From assembly GCA_009760855.2 (NCBI GenBank), contig WPIO01000085.1, positions 412,501 through 465,000 of the forward strand: a stretch of DNA of 52,500 nt, given 5' to 3'. Below the pieces are notes generated by a model, which saw only the letters and a program-made list of their open reading frames with translations, was not told the origin of the DNA and searched no databases. Of this stretch, positions 1-15,479 are shown in pieces; position 1 is the stretch's first letter, and each line of letters starts with the position of its first letter. Made by a program: the position numbers and the translations under genes. This stretch comes from Cristatella mucedo. Lineage: Eukaryota; Bryozoa; Phylactolaemata; Cristatellidae.

Positions 1-165
1 GGTTCATCCTTTTCAGCGGTCCAGAGCTGCTACTTCCATGTTACTCACTACCTCAACTGCTCTCCTGACTCTGCTATGCTTCCCACTTTCTCTTTGTTGT
101 GTGAGACTAAGTCTGTTGGCTACCGAATTCGTACCGAAAGTCGCTTAGACTCCGAGTGTGCTGAA
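1..165 (-). repeat. Interspersed repeat family C, 3' half
   Basis: This stretch is the reverse complement of 22920-23070, with the same order of short blocks (a CAACAAAGAGAAAGTGGGAAGC-like block, then a block around GAGTCAGGAG, then GGTAGTGAGTA). Further copies lie at 15305-15345, 19815-20300 (split), 22876-23072 and 39965-40085. No coding potential or terminal motif is visible, so the class is unknown. It runs off the left edge of the window. Confidence 0.7.
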
Positions 166-710
166 GGTGAAGGCTGGGCTAAAGATGAAGGCTGGGGCTT
201 CCAAAACTGACTCGTTTAAGGAATAGATTTTGCTGGCTATTTCCGATAGACGTGCAGAGCGTTTTTACCACGTCGAAGATTTGCTAATTCAACAGTCTAG
301 TTGACACGGCAGCAGAAGTGAGCTTCAAGACTCAAGCATACGTCTGAGGGTCACGTCCTTCTCATCTCGCTGGCCCAAGACCAAGTGGCAGAACGTACGA
401 GTCATAAGAAGCCGATTTAAAAAGCTAAGCTAGCAGGAGCGAGCCTCAGTGCTTTCTTTTATATGGCATTAGTTGCCGTTGATGTGCATGCTACGTGTAG
501 AAAGCAAAATTTCAAGTGCTTCCTATCAAAGAGAATTCGACATCTAGGCATGCATGAAATGTTGCCATTGCGATATGAAATCGAGACGCTGTTGAGGACG
601 TAAGGCGCTGTTGCAAATGCTCGACGGCACAGGTTACGGTCCATGACGACGGAGCTGAGACCAGTCAGGCAATAAATACATACCAGTATTGCTATAAAAA
701 TCCTTAAAAT

Positions 711-755
<45 letters not shown>

Positions 756-886
756 TATTCCAGCATAGACGTAAAACGACTGCAACCCATGCAGCTCGAT
801 GCAAATTATCACGCCCCACGTTCGCATGCGCGAGGCGCACTGTGCATATCCGGTCGGGAGGACGCGTGCGTCGAGACGAGCCGAGC
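166..886. other. Upstream region of SNAPC5, no gene seen
   Basis: No convincing exon is seen. It holds a (TA)n microsatellite at about 718-752 and then, from about 800, the GC-richer sequence next to the SNAPC5 start codon. The start itself sits in an ATGGCGGC context, which is a common YY1-type element at animal start sites. Confidence 0.4.
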
Positions 887-4616
<3,730 letters not shown>

Positions 4617-5566
4617 AGGATTAGGCCAAGGAGGGTTTGTGATGAAATTGAGCGACAGAGGTGTGGTATAGCAGTTGCGCACGTGCTGTCACAAACCAGT
4701 GCTGACACAAACAAATCTGTCTGGGTAGCCGGTGCCACTGTTTCACTGCTCGATGGCAGGCTGCGCTCGCGAGGGATCCAGGCACTTGCATAGTCTCACC
4801 GACGTCTGGTCGTGCTCGTGAGGCGATGCGTGCTCCGAGTGGATTCGTGCCGTGTCACCGACCAAACAGTCCATCTCTTGGACTTTTAGAACATCGTCGT
4901 GTCACAAACGGCCAACTGTGCTCTCACGACTATTTGAACGTTGCCGTGTAATCAGTGGTGCAGCTGTACACCTAGTATTTGAGCACCACTTTGCGCCCGA
5001 CGGGAGACTGCTTGGAGAATTTATTCGAGTGTTGCTACATCATCAATAGACTTGATACCAAGTGATCAGGTCTTCCGAACCGGCTTGCTGACTGCCTAGA
5101 CGATGCTCATTCGTTCAGCTTGTCAGTTATAATGTCACATGTAGAAGCTGATGGTCGGGCCTGTTTGCTATTGGCTGTGTCTTTTTCAGCCTTTCCTTGT
5201 ACATATGTGATTCTGCTTTTTCTGCGAGCAGTTGAAAAGAAGGTATACTAAAGCGGTCACTCTATATGGTGTAGATTACCCATGCATGGTGAGTTATTGG
5301 CTAATTATATTGCAACGTGCCTGACGTTACATTTACTAATGTCTGTTATAATGTTTCGATTTCTTGTGGCTTCGATGTATCACTGGTATGCATAAGTCGA
5401 TGGCATATCAGCGCGGATCGACCAGCTTTGCTTAATGAACGTGAACTGTTGTGCTTGTGACTACCTCAATGTAGTCGCTCCCGGTGGGGTATGCATAGCT
5501 ATATGCTGCCAGGTGGACAATTGTTTAGCAGCTCTGAAAAGGTGCAACCTCATCGAAGATGGCCTC

Positions 5567-5612
5567 CCTATCTAAGATGGCCTCTTACTTATCTAAGATG
5601 GCCTCTGACTGG
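5567..5612 (+). repeat. Short tandem array with YY1-type AAGATGGC cores
   Basis: AAGATGGCCTC occurs three times at spacings of about 20 bp, separated by variants of CCTATCT/TTACTTATCT. AAGATGGC is the strong form of the YY1 core. Confidence 0.6.
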
Positions 5613-7624
5613 AGCAGTCTGTCATGAGTCGATTGGATCAGAGCCACGAACGATCAACCGGGCCAACAGCAAGCAGGTCAGTACTCTAAAACGCCTGTAT
5701 GGAATCAGTGACCTCTACAACTAATGATGAGTGTAATCACTTGGTGATCTCGGAATCTCACAAACATGTGGTTTGCTGAAAGACCTGGTGGGTAAAGCGA
5801 AATTCTTACTTTGACCAGCGAAGCTCTTCACGTTGCAGGACACCTCGGTGCCTAGCCGAACTACTGCACCACTTTCAGCAGCCTACCCCCCCCACATTCT
5901 TTCAGAAGTATAAATTTTGTGCTTGCCGTTTTCTTTAACCTAAAGACTTGACAGGTTCTGGTGCTCTACAGGACCTAGACAACGGATGTCACGTCCGACA
6001 TTCTCATCAGCGACTTCTGCTACCCATTGAGGGATACAGGGGCAGCTCTCAGGCTAGCCTCGATACAAGCCCTTGTCTTAGTGGGTGTAACTACGGCACC
6101 TAGAGCGACCGTAGCGCTGATCTAGCCAAGTAGAACGGATCTAGCCAAGCAGAACTCGGGAAGGGGACCCATCAGTTAACTGGGTGTGCAGAGCGAGGGG
6201 GTTATCTGACAGCAAGATCTACTCAGGTTCAAATGGAGCTTTGGGCAGCCAGGAGCGGTCAGGATGTGGGCCGACGAATATGCGGCATTAACCAGAGGGC
6301 TAGCCTGGTAGGCAGGCGAAAGTATGTTATCAGCCGGGGGCTTGGGAGCGATTTAAAAACGTAAGAATGTACACCGAGAGTTAGATCCAAGAGAATAGCA
6401 GCTAGGCACGAGTTCAAGATGGCTGATATCATCAGATTGCTGACAGCTCGGGGCTGCAGCTTCAGTTGCTCAATCGAGAGACGACGCTTCGAGAGCAGGA
6501 GCTCGAGCCTGCAGCTAAGTGTAACTTGCGCTTGACAGTTGTGTTCTGCCGGCTACTCAGTTAGCCGCTCTTCCGTCTTGTTGCGCTGTAGCCTTCTGAG
6601 TTTCGCTGTAGCCTTCAGAGGCAGGACTATAGCTAGCGATCGCAGGCATACTCGAGAGTTACTATGCCAATGCTTATAGAGTTCGCAAAGTTGACTCCGT
6701 CACATCCGGTAGTTGCAAATCGCTTGATTCGGCACGTAAGCGCTACTAACCGGCCTATGATTAACTGTCGCTAACAGGCACACAGTTTCGGCCGGCCGCG
6801 TGTGTTGTAAACTCGATGCAGCATCGCACGGTCCGCCAGTACAGGGGACGATTTCGCGGTTACACTAGCACTTGAGTTACCGTAGTCTAATCTAGACAAC
6901 CAGGAAGCTGTTAAGGCATTTGGCCATTTTGCGGCTGGTGGTCTCTAATCGTGGATATGGATAGAAACAATGGTGACAGGACATGCTGTCATCAAGGAGG
7001 ACAACTCGATTACGAAATAACTAGGTCACAGGAGGACAGGTTTTTGATACGTTGACATTGCCCGAATCCAGTCTACAATTTTCCCGATGTAATATTCTAG
7101 TTCTGAGTGTCACGGCGTTTCATCACGTTCAAAACAGTGGACCGCGACTTCGAGATTTGCTTTACACTAAACTAAGATCGGCAGAATAAGCGCCCCGCCC
7201 CCCCCCCCCCCCGCGCGAGCACCTTATAGCTAGATTATAGCAGGTGATCGAAACTGGCACACAAGTGCTGCGTTCAGTCGTAGTCGCGTGAACAGCTTTT
7301 ATTTCAAGCGGATTGGAAAAGCTGCGGGAAGAACGACAACTTATAATTAGCTTCAAAGGAATCAGCCCGGTGGCACCAGTACTACTCAAGGTAAGGGTTC
7401 TGGGCTAAGCAGGTCGGGCGCCTCTCCTGGCTTACCTTAAATACGGTAGGAAAGGAGCGGAGTCCAGCAAAGAGGCAAGAAGGGAGAGGCGTCGAGCAAG
7501 ATGTTCGAGGTCAAGAAGAAGGAAGATTGACAGGCGTAGGAGAAATTCGTTCGAACGGTAGTGGTAACAGTGACATCAAGGCTCCGACGACAATCGATTT
7601 GAGATCCGGTGTACATGTTAAAGA

Positions 7625-7712
7625 AGCCAGGGCAAGTGTATATGTAGGTGTACACGCGCAGGTGTATATGTAGGTGTGCAGGTGTACAGGGCAGGTGTAC
7701 ATGTTAAAGTAC
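7625..7712 (+). repeat. GGTGTA-type minisatellite
   Basis: Imperfect repeats of GCAGGTGTATATGTAGGTGT and GCAGGTGTACA. AGGTGT is also a T-box half-site, but the array may simply be a simple-sequence expansion. Confidence 0.6.
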
Positions 7713-8245
7713 GAGCGTACGCCGTCAAAGATCCGGCTAGCTGAGTAACTGCATGGCTAGTCGGGGTCGACGTCTACCACAGTCGAGAGCTTCCGCCCAA
7801 AGACGGGGCCAACTAACGGGGGGGGGGAGAAGGGTAACGAACACGTGACCCGGGGAACACGGAATATACAAGTCGCAATAACGAGCATGCTATCCAGCTC
7901 GGCTCGGGCTTTGGGCACTTGCCTTGCGTGCGTGGCCGCATCGCCAGAGCACGCCTGCACCCATCCAGGTGCATAACTCGGCGAGACCCCCATCACACCA
8001 CAACCGTCTAGTCCCCGCCAACCGAACCTAGCCTGAGTACGCCTCTTGTCTTGAGCTGACTTGTCTTCTGGTGCTTTTTGTGCGCAGCTACACACGACAC
8101 GACATACTAGCAGCAGGCTGAATTCGGAAGCTGATGCGATCGCGTGAGATCGATCCGGGCTGGCTATACTGCTGATGACCGGGGCCTCTGCAGCCTGTCA
8201 ATATTTTACGACTCGAGAGTTATCCATCCCTGCCTCTAGCTTCGA

Positions 8246-8530
8246 ATGCCGGCCGAGTTTTTATTTTTGGGTGAAGAGAAGGATGCAGAGGCTCGCCTTT
8301 CCGTCACTGTGCTGCCCATGACGCTTAGCAGGGTATGCAGTATAATATATATATTTATATATTATATTTATTATTTACATATATATATATATGTATATAT
8401 TTACAGTTTTCTGCATTACAGTTTTCGCGGCAACGGCGACTGGCTTTCCTACGGCTGCAGGCGCATTACCCGTCGGCTGCAGACGCATCCGGCTGCTCAG
8501 GCGCAGCCAGTCGCGGGGATCTCAGCGGGA
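8246..8530 (+). other. Weak candidate exon pair
   Basis: An ATG at 8246 opens MPAEFLFLGEEKDAEARL and reaches a GTATGC at about 8333. After a (TA)n stretch, a TTACAG precedes an open segment with QRRLAFLRLQAHYP ending near GTAGGT at about 8539. I do not recognise the product. The frames stay open in the GC-rich part by composition, so this may be spurious. Confidence 0.2.
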
Positions 8531-8860
8531 GGTCCAGTAGGTGCTGTTGTTTTACCGATGCGAATGGACGGAATTAATTATCGGTTATGCACCGACGGCG
8601 AGGTCGCAGAGCTGTTAAACATTACGGTTAGCTGTGTGCAAGCAGGCCACCCACACCGCTGCAGCACTCGCCGTTGCCGCCGCACAGCCGCCTCGGTCGG
8701 CGGCACCTGGATGTGAGCTGTCGCCGCCCGCTTTGCAGCGAAAACGAGGCGCTGCGTTCCTGAGCGGCTACGCCGCTCGCCGTGTTATCTGCGCGGCTCT
8801 CCACTCGACTCTCGTGCTCTCAGAGCGTAGTCTCGCATCGTCTACGGAAGCTGCAGCCCC

Positions 8861-9068
8861 GAGCTCTGTCAGTCGTCACGTTATATTCTCTCTCCTCTAA
8901 ACTCTTGAACTCTCGTGTAGCTACTATTTCTACCTGAGCACGTTTATTAGTCGGTGCCCATCCTGAGCTCTGTCAGTCGTCACGTTATATTCTCTCTCCT
9001 CTAAACTCTTGAACTCTCGTGTAGCTACTATTTCTACCTGAGCACGTTTATTAGTCGGTGCCCATCCT
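8861..9068 (+). repeat. 104-bp tandem duplication
   Basis: The segment 8861-8964, starting GAGCTCTGTCAGTCGTCACG, is repeated almost exactly at 8965-9068. Diverged pieces of the same unit (TTAGTCGGT, CCATCCT/CCATCTCCT) continue to about 9250, so an older array reaches the hAT insertion. The near identity of the two copies points to a recent duplication or an assembly effect. Confidence 0.9.
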
Positions 9069-9499
9069 GACCTCGTCGTCTGCACCAGGCTCCATTCTAA
9101 CTTTAGCTGGGTCTACACCCGATGTGTCCTAGTCGAGCTCACTATGGCAAGCACATTAGTCGGTCCATCTCCTAACCGCATCGCCTACACAGAGCTCCGT
9201 TCTAACCTGAGCTAGGTGGACCAGGAGCTGGGTCTATACTAGGTATCCTAGTCCAGGAGTGGGCAAACTTATTTGACTCGCGGGTCACAATGGTTTCTAA
9301 AAATTTGACAGCGGGGCCGGGCCAGAATAGGAGAATGGTATGTTTGTGTGAACTAATATAAATTAAATGTAAAAACCATCACATGAAAAGATTTGGCCTT
9401 TAACAGGCAGCAAAACACCACTGTGCTTAGTTTATTGTAAACATTGTTTTACAAATTTATTAATTTAATAACGTAGTAATAAAATCCCATTCAGTTTCA

Positions 9500-11280
9500 G
9501 TTGGAACAGTGTTGTTGGTCTCCTTTTTTTGCAAGTACATCAATGTCTGGCGTTACATTTGTTGTGGTGATTCTTAAGATAGATTCGAGGTGTTGGTCAG
9601 TTAACTTGGATCTGTGAAGGGCTTTGTTGATGTTCATGACGCTGAATGTCTGTTCACACACTCACAGGTTGAGCCAAACAATGTTAGCATCTTCTGTGCC
9701 ATCCTCCGGAGGTTTGGAAATGTGACTTCGTTAAGTGAAGCATAAAAGTCGTTTGGTTTAAGAGAGTTGAACTTCTCCTTCAATACAGTCAGACTGAAGA
9801 TATATCAGTTCCAACTGCAGCTCCTGTGGTGCTGTTTCAGGGTCAGGTTCTTGTGACAGGGGTCAGGACACCAGCTGAAGTGACTTTTCAATTTTTTTCA
9901 AAGTCACAGAAACGACGGCAGAATTCTCCGTGCAGATTGTCCAGTGATTTGCTATATTTCATCGCGTTTCGGGTCGCCTCTTTCTGCATGGCTAGTGTGG
10001 AGAAATGAGTGAAAGATTTGTTTGAAATTTGTCTGGAGAAAAGAGTCAGCTTGGATTTGAAGGCATTAACATTTGTGTACATGTCGTGCACAAATTGATC
10101 TTTCCCCTGTAGCTTGGTGTTCAGCTCATTCATGTGCGAACGTGTGTCCACAGAAAACGCAAAGTCACCAAGCCAGTTCTTGTCACTTAGCTCGGGAAAT
10201 TCGTCGGATCTCTCCATTAACTCCAAAAATGCAGTGATCTCCTCCTTCAGCTCCCACACTCTTTGAAAGACTTTGCCGAAACTTAGCAAGTGCAGACGAG
10301 AGTGGTAAAGTAAGTCCTGGTTATCTGCATCGGTTTTTTCCAGGAAGGCAATAAACGGACGATGTTGAAGTCCCCTTGCTCGTATAAAGTTAACAAGTTT
10401 TACGACTGGATTCATGACATGATTTGGTTGCAATATAGACTTACACAGAACTTCCTAATGAATGATGCAGTGAAGGAAAATAAAATCCGGATCAGATTTT
10501 CCTCTTTACTTTTTTCTGAAGTCTTTTTAGCAGCCCAGTGTTTTCCCAGTTAATTTTGGCGACCCATACGTGGTGACATTGGCTACTTCACTTCACTTCA
10601 TTCTCTCGATGACAGCAAACACCGGGTTATACAAGTCCTCTCCCCTCGTTTTCCCTTTCATGGAATCAATGGTTAAAAATTCCTCTGTGATCTCAAAACT
10701 GTCGCTAATCCCGCCGTGTCTTTTAAGTCGTTACTTTCATCTAGCGCTAATGAATAAAACTTAAAAGACTCCGCCTTTTTGTTTAATTTGCTGGCTATAT
10801 CTTCGTCAATCAATTCTACACGGCGACTCACAGTTCTGTGTGATAAACTGATTTTTTCAAATTTGCCTTTGCTCTCCGGACACAAGAGACCTGCTGACTC
10901 AACCATGCATCTTTTAAAAATTCGCCTTCAGAGAAAGGCTTACTGACCTTTGCTAATTTGAATGACAGCGAAAAACGTGCCTTAGTACTTGACGCTTGAA
11001 TCGCAGTTTGTCTGTGATAAAGGTTTTGCTGAGTCTGTACATTAGCCGTCAATCTCTGAACTGTAGCCGCCCGTTCTTGTGGAAACTGTTGACTGGTGTA
11101 GTTAGCATGTTTTATGACAAAATTATGGCTGATGTTGTATTCTTTAAAAACTGCTACAGTTTCTTGGCATATCAGACATACGGCTGCTGATCGGACTTCA
11201 GTGAAAAAATATTTTGTTGTCCACTCTTTATTGAACACTCGGCACTCACTGTCTACTTTTCTTTTCTTTGGTCAGCTCAT
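9500..11280 (-). pseudogene. Degraded hAT transposase, GTF2IRD2/ZBED5/EPM2AIP1-like
   Basis: Reading from an ATG at 11278-11280 the third codon is TGA (11272-11274), followed by PKKRKV, identical to a classical nuclear localisation core, and by FNKEWTTKYFF, CLICQ and a histidine pair resembling the BED-like zinc finger of this family. The frame shifts near 10.85 kb, after which LALDESNDLKDTA matches the first catalytic-Asp region. A gap with no open frame follows (about 10434-10672). A 181-residue open segment (9888-10433) covers the helical insertion region, and CEQTFSVMNINK with RSKLTDQHLESIL near 9560-9680 matches the C-terminal hATC dimerisation part. The element is therefore full length but dead. 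Related intact genes in vertebrates were domesticated from such elements; this one shows no sign of that. Confidence 0.85.
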
Positions 11281-11351
11281 TTTTACCGGAGGGCTGAAAG
11301 TACAAAGCGACGAAATGAAGTAGAGAGTAACTGTAATATGCAGCACACTCA

Positions 11352-11537
11352 AGAGTCGTAATGGCTCACTAGGTAAGGTGGTTGCTTTTCACGACCTCGG
11401 CCCCGAGGTCGTGGGTTCGAATCCTGTGGTGGGCGATCCTTTATCGCCACTGCAAGCGGTAGTGATAGCCGTAAAGGCCTTCCTGTCTCTATACAAAAAG
11501 AGGCTGTTAAGACAGCTAGTATTTATTTATTTATTTA
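11352..11537 (+). mobile_element. SINE A (tRNA-derived) inside the hAT element
   Basis: The head TGGCTCACTAGGTAAGG acts as an A-box-like segment and GGTTCGAATCC is a perfect B box. The body reads through GCAAGCGGTAGTGATAGCCG to a CAAAAAGAGGCTGTT end, with an ATTT-type tail. Its presence inside the transposon shows that it inserted later. Confidence 0.85.
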
Positions 11538-11741
11538 AGGGTCAATGTCTTCGGGGTGCGTCATATGCTGGGGAAAGATTGAAATTACAGCTAGGCAAAA
11601 TGATTGAGGTGTCTTTTAAATAAAATTTAATTTAATTATATAAGGTGGACGAGTTCGGCGGGCCGGATTGAAAAGACCAATGGGCCGTATATGACCTGCA
11701 GGTGGGCCGTATATGGCCCGCGGGCCGTAGTTTGCCCCTAG

Positions 11742-13450
11742 CCGAACCCACTATGGCCACAAGGGCGACCTACGCGGCTAAGCTGCAGCGCTGCCCCCAG
11801 ATGAGCTGCAGCCGAGTGCTGCTTCGCTGCAAAGCTTTGGTCGTTCTTGTTTAGCGAGCTTCAATTAATTCAATATTCAATCGATGCAGTCAATTCAGTG
11901 GCGACCTTAAGAAAGTAATCACTTAATGTCTCGGCTTAGGCCCAGTCGGAAGGGCTCTCCCACAATCCGCTGGCGACGTTTCTGCCTTTGGTCGGTTTCT
12001 CGGTGAGATCTCAGAAAGGGATCTCGACGGTTTCTGGTGCTTTCTGGTCTGCGTTTGTGGGATCTCGGTTTGCTCAAAATTGGTCTCGTCAAGCGTTGGC
12101 ATCTTGCGCGAGTGGCAGCTTGAGTGCCACGTGACACGCCAGGTGACACGCCACCGAGAACGAGACCCGCTGAAACGAATGCTGTGCAGCAGCAAGAATA
12201 AGAAACTCAAGGCAGAACTCGACGCTCGCACTTACTCGAAGCAAGGTGAAGGTGGAGTTGAGAGCAAGATGGACGCGAAGGTGAAGAAAGGTGAAGGTGA
12301 GAGCTTTCGCCAGGGTGGACTGGACTTTCCGAACGTCATTCCGCAGGGTTGTCGGACGGAAGCAGACGGATGAAGGGCTGAAGCGGATGCGGCGCAGCGA
12401 GAGAAGAAGACGACGCTCAGGCAATGCTTTAGAAATTAAAAAGAGAGATGGACGTTAGCAGTGGCGGTACCCAAGCTGGGAGGTCGTCAGTCGAACCCCC
12501 GGAGGTGTCACATTGGAACAAGCTATGCGTTAGGCATAGTGACTTCGCAGTGAAGTCTTAGGCTCTGCTTCAGGTAAACGTGTCTGCGCTTTTCGCAATT
12601 CTGCAGGGAAATATGTCTTCTCTGCGTAAAGCTTGCAACAAGTCGAAATATTCCCAGCACGTATTCGTTGCATTCGCAAGCTCAATTCCGCAAATGTAGT
12701 ATGCACAAGGCACACGCGCAAATATACGCTCGGACCGTGCTTGCCTGCACGTATATAGTAAATGACTTGCACGCAATTGCAACGTATGTGTACACGTGTC
12801 GATAGTTCATGCGACAACACTGTGTATGTGTAGCGAATACGCAGTGAGTACTCGTCGAAGAGCTCCCAGTCAAGGAGCTTCAAGTTCAAAGTTCGCTGGC
12901 GGCCATCTTTACCCGGCGCTGCATTGCGTTTGCGTCGAAGGAGAACGTGCGCTTGAAGATCAAGCGCACGTCGGCCGCCTGCGTTCGACCAGCACGCGAC
13001 AGCGGCGGTTGCCTCGGCCGCGACTGAGTGACGAAGATAAAGCGGCAAAGAGGTGACAAAGGCATCGGCTGCTCAAGTGAGAGATTACAAAAGTTGCTGT
13101 CTTGTGGATTTGGCCGAATCGATCCTCGGCAGCGATCCGAGGAGTAACCTTTTGAGGAGTCGCCGACGCACGAGCGAGTGAGGCACGATGGCGAACGGGA
13201 ATTGGGCGGGGGGGGGCGAGCTTTTAATGAGGAGCAGTTGGCCTGCCAGCGAACTAATTGCAAAGCGGGCGGCTCGCATCTCCTTGGCGGTGCCTCAGTC
13301 GCAGTGGACAGTCGGCGGTGTGCGCTAACGCCGTCGACCGAGCGCGCGTGAGCCCGCTACGGTATGGTCGCCGCCCTGCCTCTTGGAGCCGCGAATTAGC
13401 CGTCCTCGCGCGAACTCAGAATCTGGCGGGGCTGCTTTGATAAGTAAATG
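11742..13450. other. No firm gene; coding-like segment at 12160-12245
   Basis: Most of this is unassigned. At 12160-12245 (+) an open segment includes KNKKLKAELDARTYSKQ and ends AAGCAAG before GTGAAGG, which looks like the end of an exon, but no acceptor or partner exon could be chosen with confidence. A 12-bp inverted repeat around CTTGA/TCAAG lies at 12945-12971. Confidence 0.25.
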
Positions 13451-14300
13451 TCACGACCCGCTACGCAGCTAGATTGTGTACGGCGGGAAAATGTCGCCAG
13501 ACGGATCTCGTGACTCCCGGCGCGGCCGAGGACAAAGAGGCGAGACCACTCGGCAGGGTCATTAGTATAGCAGCAGAAGATCCCCTAAGGCCGTCACCAA
13601 CGCGACGCGTCTCTCTGGCGGCGGCCGCCGCAACCGGAGAGCTAGTTCGCGGACTGAAAGTTCGCAGCCACCGTTTCCCATCGAACGCAACCGATCGCAG
13701 CGAACGACGACGAAGCAAAAGTCCGAGCAAAAACAGCATCCGGCTCTCTCAAAGCTTCGGAATCGAATTGAAAGAGCTTTCCTGTTTCGAAGTAGCGTAA
13801 TTGCACAGAAAAGCAATCCAAACCGCCGCCGACAGTGTCGACGAAAACGCAACGTAGCGCTGGGCAAAGATGGCCGCCGCCAGAAAATTTCGGGATTATC
13901 CCGATCCCAGCTTGCCCTGCTCTCGCGACGGCTCCGGACACGTGACTCGGACGCGGAGCTGCGAATTCACTGAATCTCACCGGCAGCAGGGAATCGGCGA
14001 CGCCGCGAGGCTCGACGTGGCCTCAACCTGATTAAAGTGGTCCGCAGTTCGAAGTGAGTGCGTGCACAATTGCGTGCCGGTGCCGCGTCGCACCGTGTTG
14101 GACTCGGGCCGCCCAGGCGGCCGAGAGTGCATCGTCATCCCACTGGCCCCCCGGAGCGTTTTAGAAATGCGCCGCCAGATGAGCTGCGAAACGCTTCCGC
14201 TCATCGGCCGCCTTTCCTGAAAGTGACCATCACAGCGATTCCTTCTACGTCTGCTCGCTTTGACATGTGAGCCGCTCTGCGGACACGCCGCTCGCGCGCT
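13450..14300 (+). promoter_or_regulatory. CpG-rich island with candidate start exon at 13870
   Basis: GC-rich sequence with a CACGTGAC E-box (about 13938), a TCTCGCGA half-motif (about 13919) and an AAGATGGCCGCC element at 13868. That ATG (13870) opens a frame of 57 codons beginning MAAARKFRDYPDPSLPC. I do not recognise it, and no donor could be fixed. The palindrome TCGGGATTATCCCGA lies just inside the frame. Confidence 0.3.
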
Positions 14301-14560
14301 CCGTCAAGTGGCGTTGCTTTAATCTGGGGAAAATCGGAGTGCCAGCAGCTCCGGCGTATCCTAGCTTCTCAGCTTAGAAACGACGTGCGGAGGTCAAGCG
14401 AAGCCACCGGAAGCTTCGGTCACTCCCGGATGTACTCATCGCCATCCTGCTGCGTAGTGGACGGACAGAGGACTTCCTCGCTTTAATTAGTATATATATA
14501 TATATATACAGCATTAAATACACTTCATAATCTAGTCTAAAGTACCGGCAGGTCGCATGC

Positions 14561-14597
<37 letters not shown>

Positions 14598-14823
14598 CTA
14601 TTTATTTATTTATTTATTTATTATGCCATGAAGTATTCTCCAAGAGCTGCAGCCTCGTGGCATCCAGGAGACATCCGAATGCGCTTGATTCCGGCAATGC
14701 GTCGTCAGCATCTCAAAGGCAGCTACAATACTGAATTCTCTCAGATGGGCTCGGCGTACTCGCGTTTCCTCGCCGATCCTGCGCTTGACGAGCCTGCCTC
14801 TGCCACCTCTCACAAAAGCCCCT

Positions 14824-14897
14824 GTTGCTTTAGCGAGCAGAGCCCTGCAGCAGCAGCGGCGGCTGGGACACTGCAAGGCTCTGCTCGCTAAAGCAAC
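14824..14897. repeat. 21-bp perfect inverted repeat
   Basis: GTTGCTTTAGCGAGCAGAGC (14824 on) returns as its reverse complement at 14877-14897, with a loop of 32 nt. The surroundings look unique. Confidence 0.9.
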
Positions 14898-15140
14898 GAT
14901 TGCCGCAGCCCAGCTGAAGAGTCCAACTAGCCGCTGCGTTGCTATGGAAGTCTCCGGATGCTGTCCGGCAGCTCTTCGTCGACTCGATCGAATCCTGGTC
15001 ACTTTCCCTGACTGGCAGGTCCAAACCAAAGCCTCCTTGGAACTCGTAGAGTCGTCGGTTTCGTTGCTGCCGTCTCGTAGCTCTACTCCTTATCTTACCT
15101 TACCTTAGCTTACCTTACCTTAGCTGTACTCCTTACCTTG

Positions 15141-15277
15141 CCGAGCTGGTTTGGTCCAGCGGATAGGGTGCTCGCCCCGACCAAGGTCTGGCTGAGGTCG
15201 TGGGCTCGCGCTCCGAGGCATATGTGAAGCGCCTGAATAGAGATTAAGTTCTCTTGGGGCGCCATACGAATGAGTTG
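15141..15277 (+). mobile_element. SINE B (tRNA-derived head, LINE-like tail)
   Basis: A tRNA-like head (GGTCCAGCGGATAGGG, then GGTCGTGGGCTCG, a degraded B box) is joined to CCTGAATAGAGATTAAGTTC and GGGCGCCATACGAATGA. The last part is nearly the same as the LINE 3' end in this window. A (TA)n run follows. Confidence 0.8.
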
Positions 15278-15304
15278 TATATATATATATATATATTTTA
15301 CCTT

Positions 15305-15450
15305 TCTTACGCGTACCGAAAGCCGCTTGAGGGCTTTGAGTGCGCCATTCGATCGTGCTTCCGTTGCAGCGACTGTAAAGTGCCTATAAAGAGATTAAGT
15401 TCTCCGAGGACGCTACACAAATGAATAATAATAATGATAATATTTATCAT
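15305..15450 (+). mobile_element. Composite of family C fragment and LINE 3' tail
   Basis: A short piece of family C (CGTACCGAAAGCCGCTTGAG, minus orientation) runs directly into a LINE-type 3' end (GACTGTAAAGTGCC, AGAGATTAAGTTCTCC) that finishes with ACACAAATGAAT as the SINEs do, and an (ATAATA)n tail. Confidence 0.65.
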
Positions 15451-15479
15451 TATCGTCGTCATCATTAGTATGCAGTCTA

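Larger units (their letters stand above)
4617..8240. other. Intergenic stretch, no firm gene
   Basis: No exon with a recognisable product is seen. It holds a three-copy AAGATGGCCTC array (5567-5612), a poly-C run (about 7195-7212) and a short GGTGTA-type minisatellite (7625-7712). The rest looks unique and non-coding; SNAPC5 3' UTR may take up the first part. Confidence 0.4.
9254..11741 (-). mobile_element. hAT (Charlie/GTF2IRD2-ZBED type) DNA transposon
   Basis: The left end CAGGAGTGGGCAAAC and the right end GTTTGCCCCTAG are the inverted CAGGGGTGGGCAAAC-type ends of Charlie-like hAT elements, and both are followed inwards by GGCC/CGCGGGCC-rich subterminal sequence typical of that group. The element encodes a degraded transposase on the minus strand and holds a SINE A copy at 11352-11537. 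A clear 8-bp target duplication could not be picked out. Confidence 0.85.

Noticed and set aside
11390-11430. Functional tRNA gene in the SINE A head
   Set aside because: The B box is good, but the acceptor stem does not close and the same head occurs in six SINE copies with a common body.
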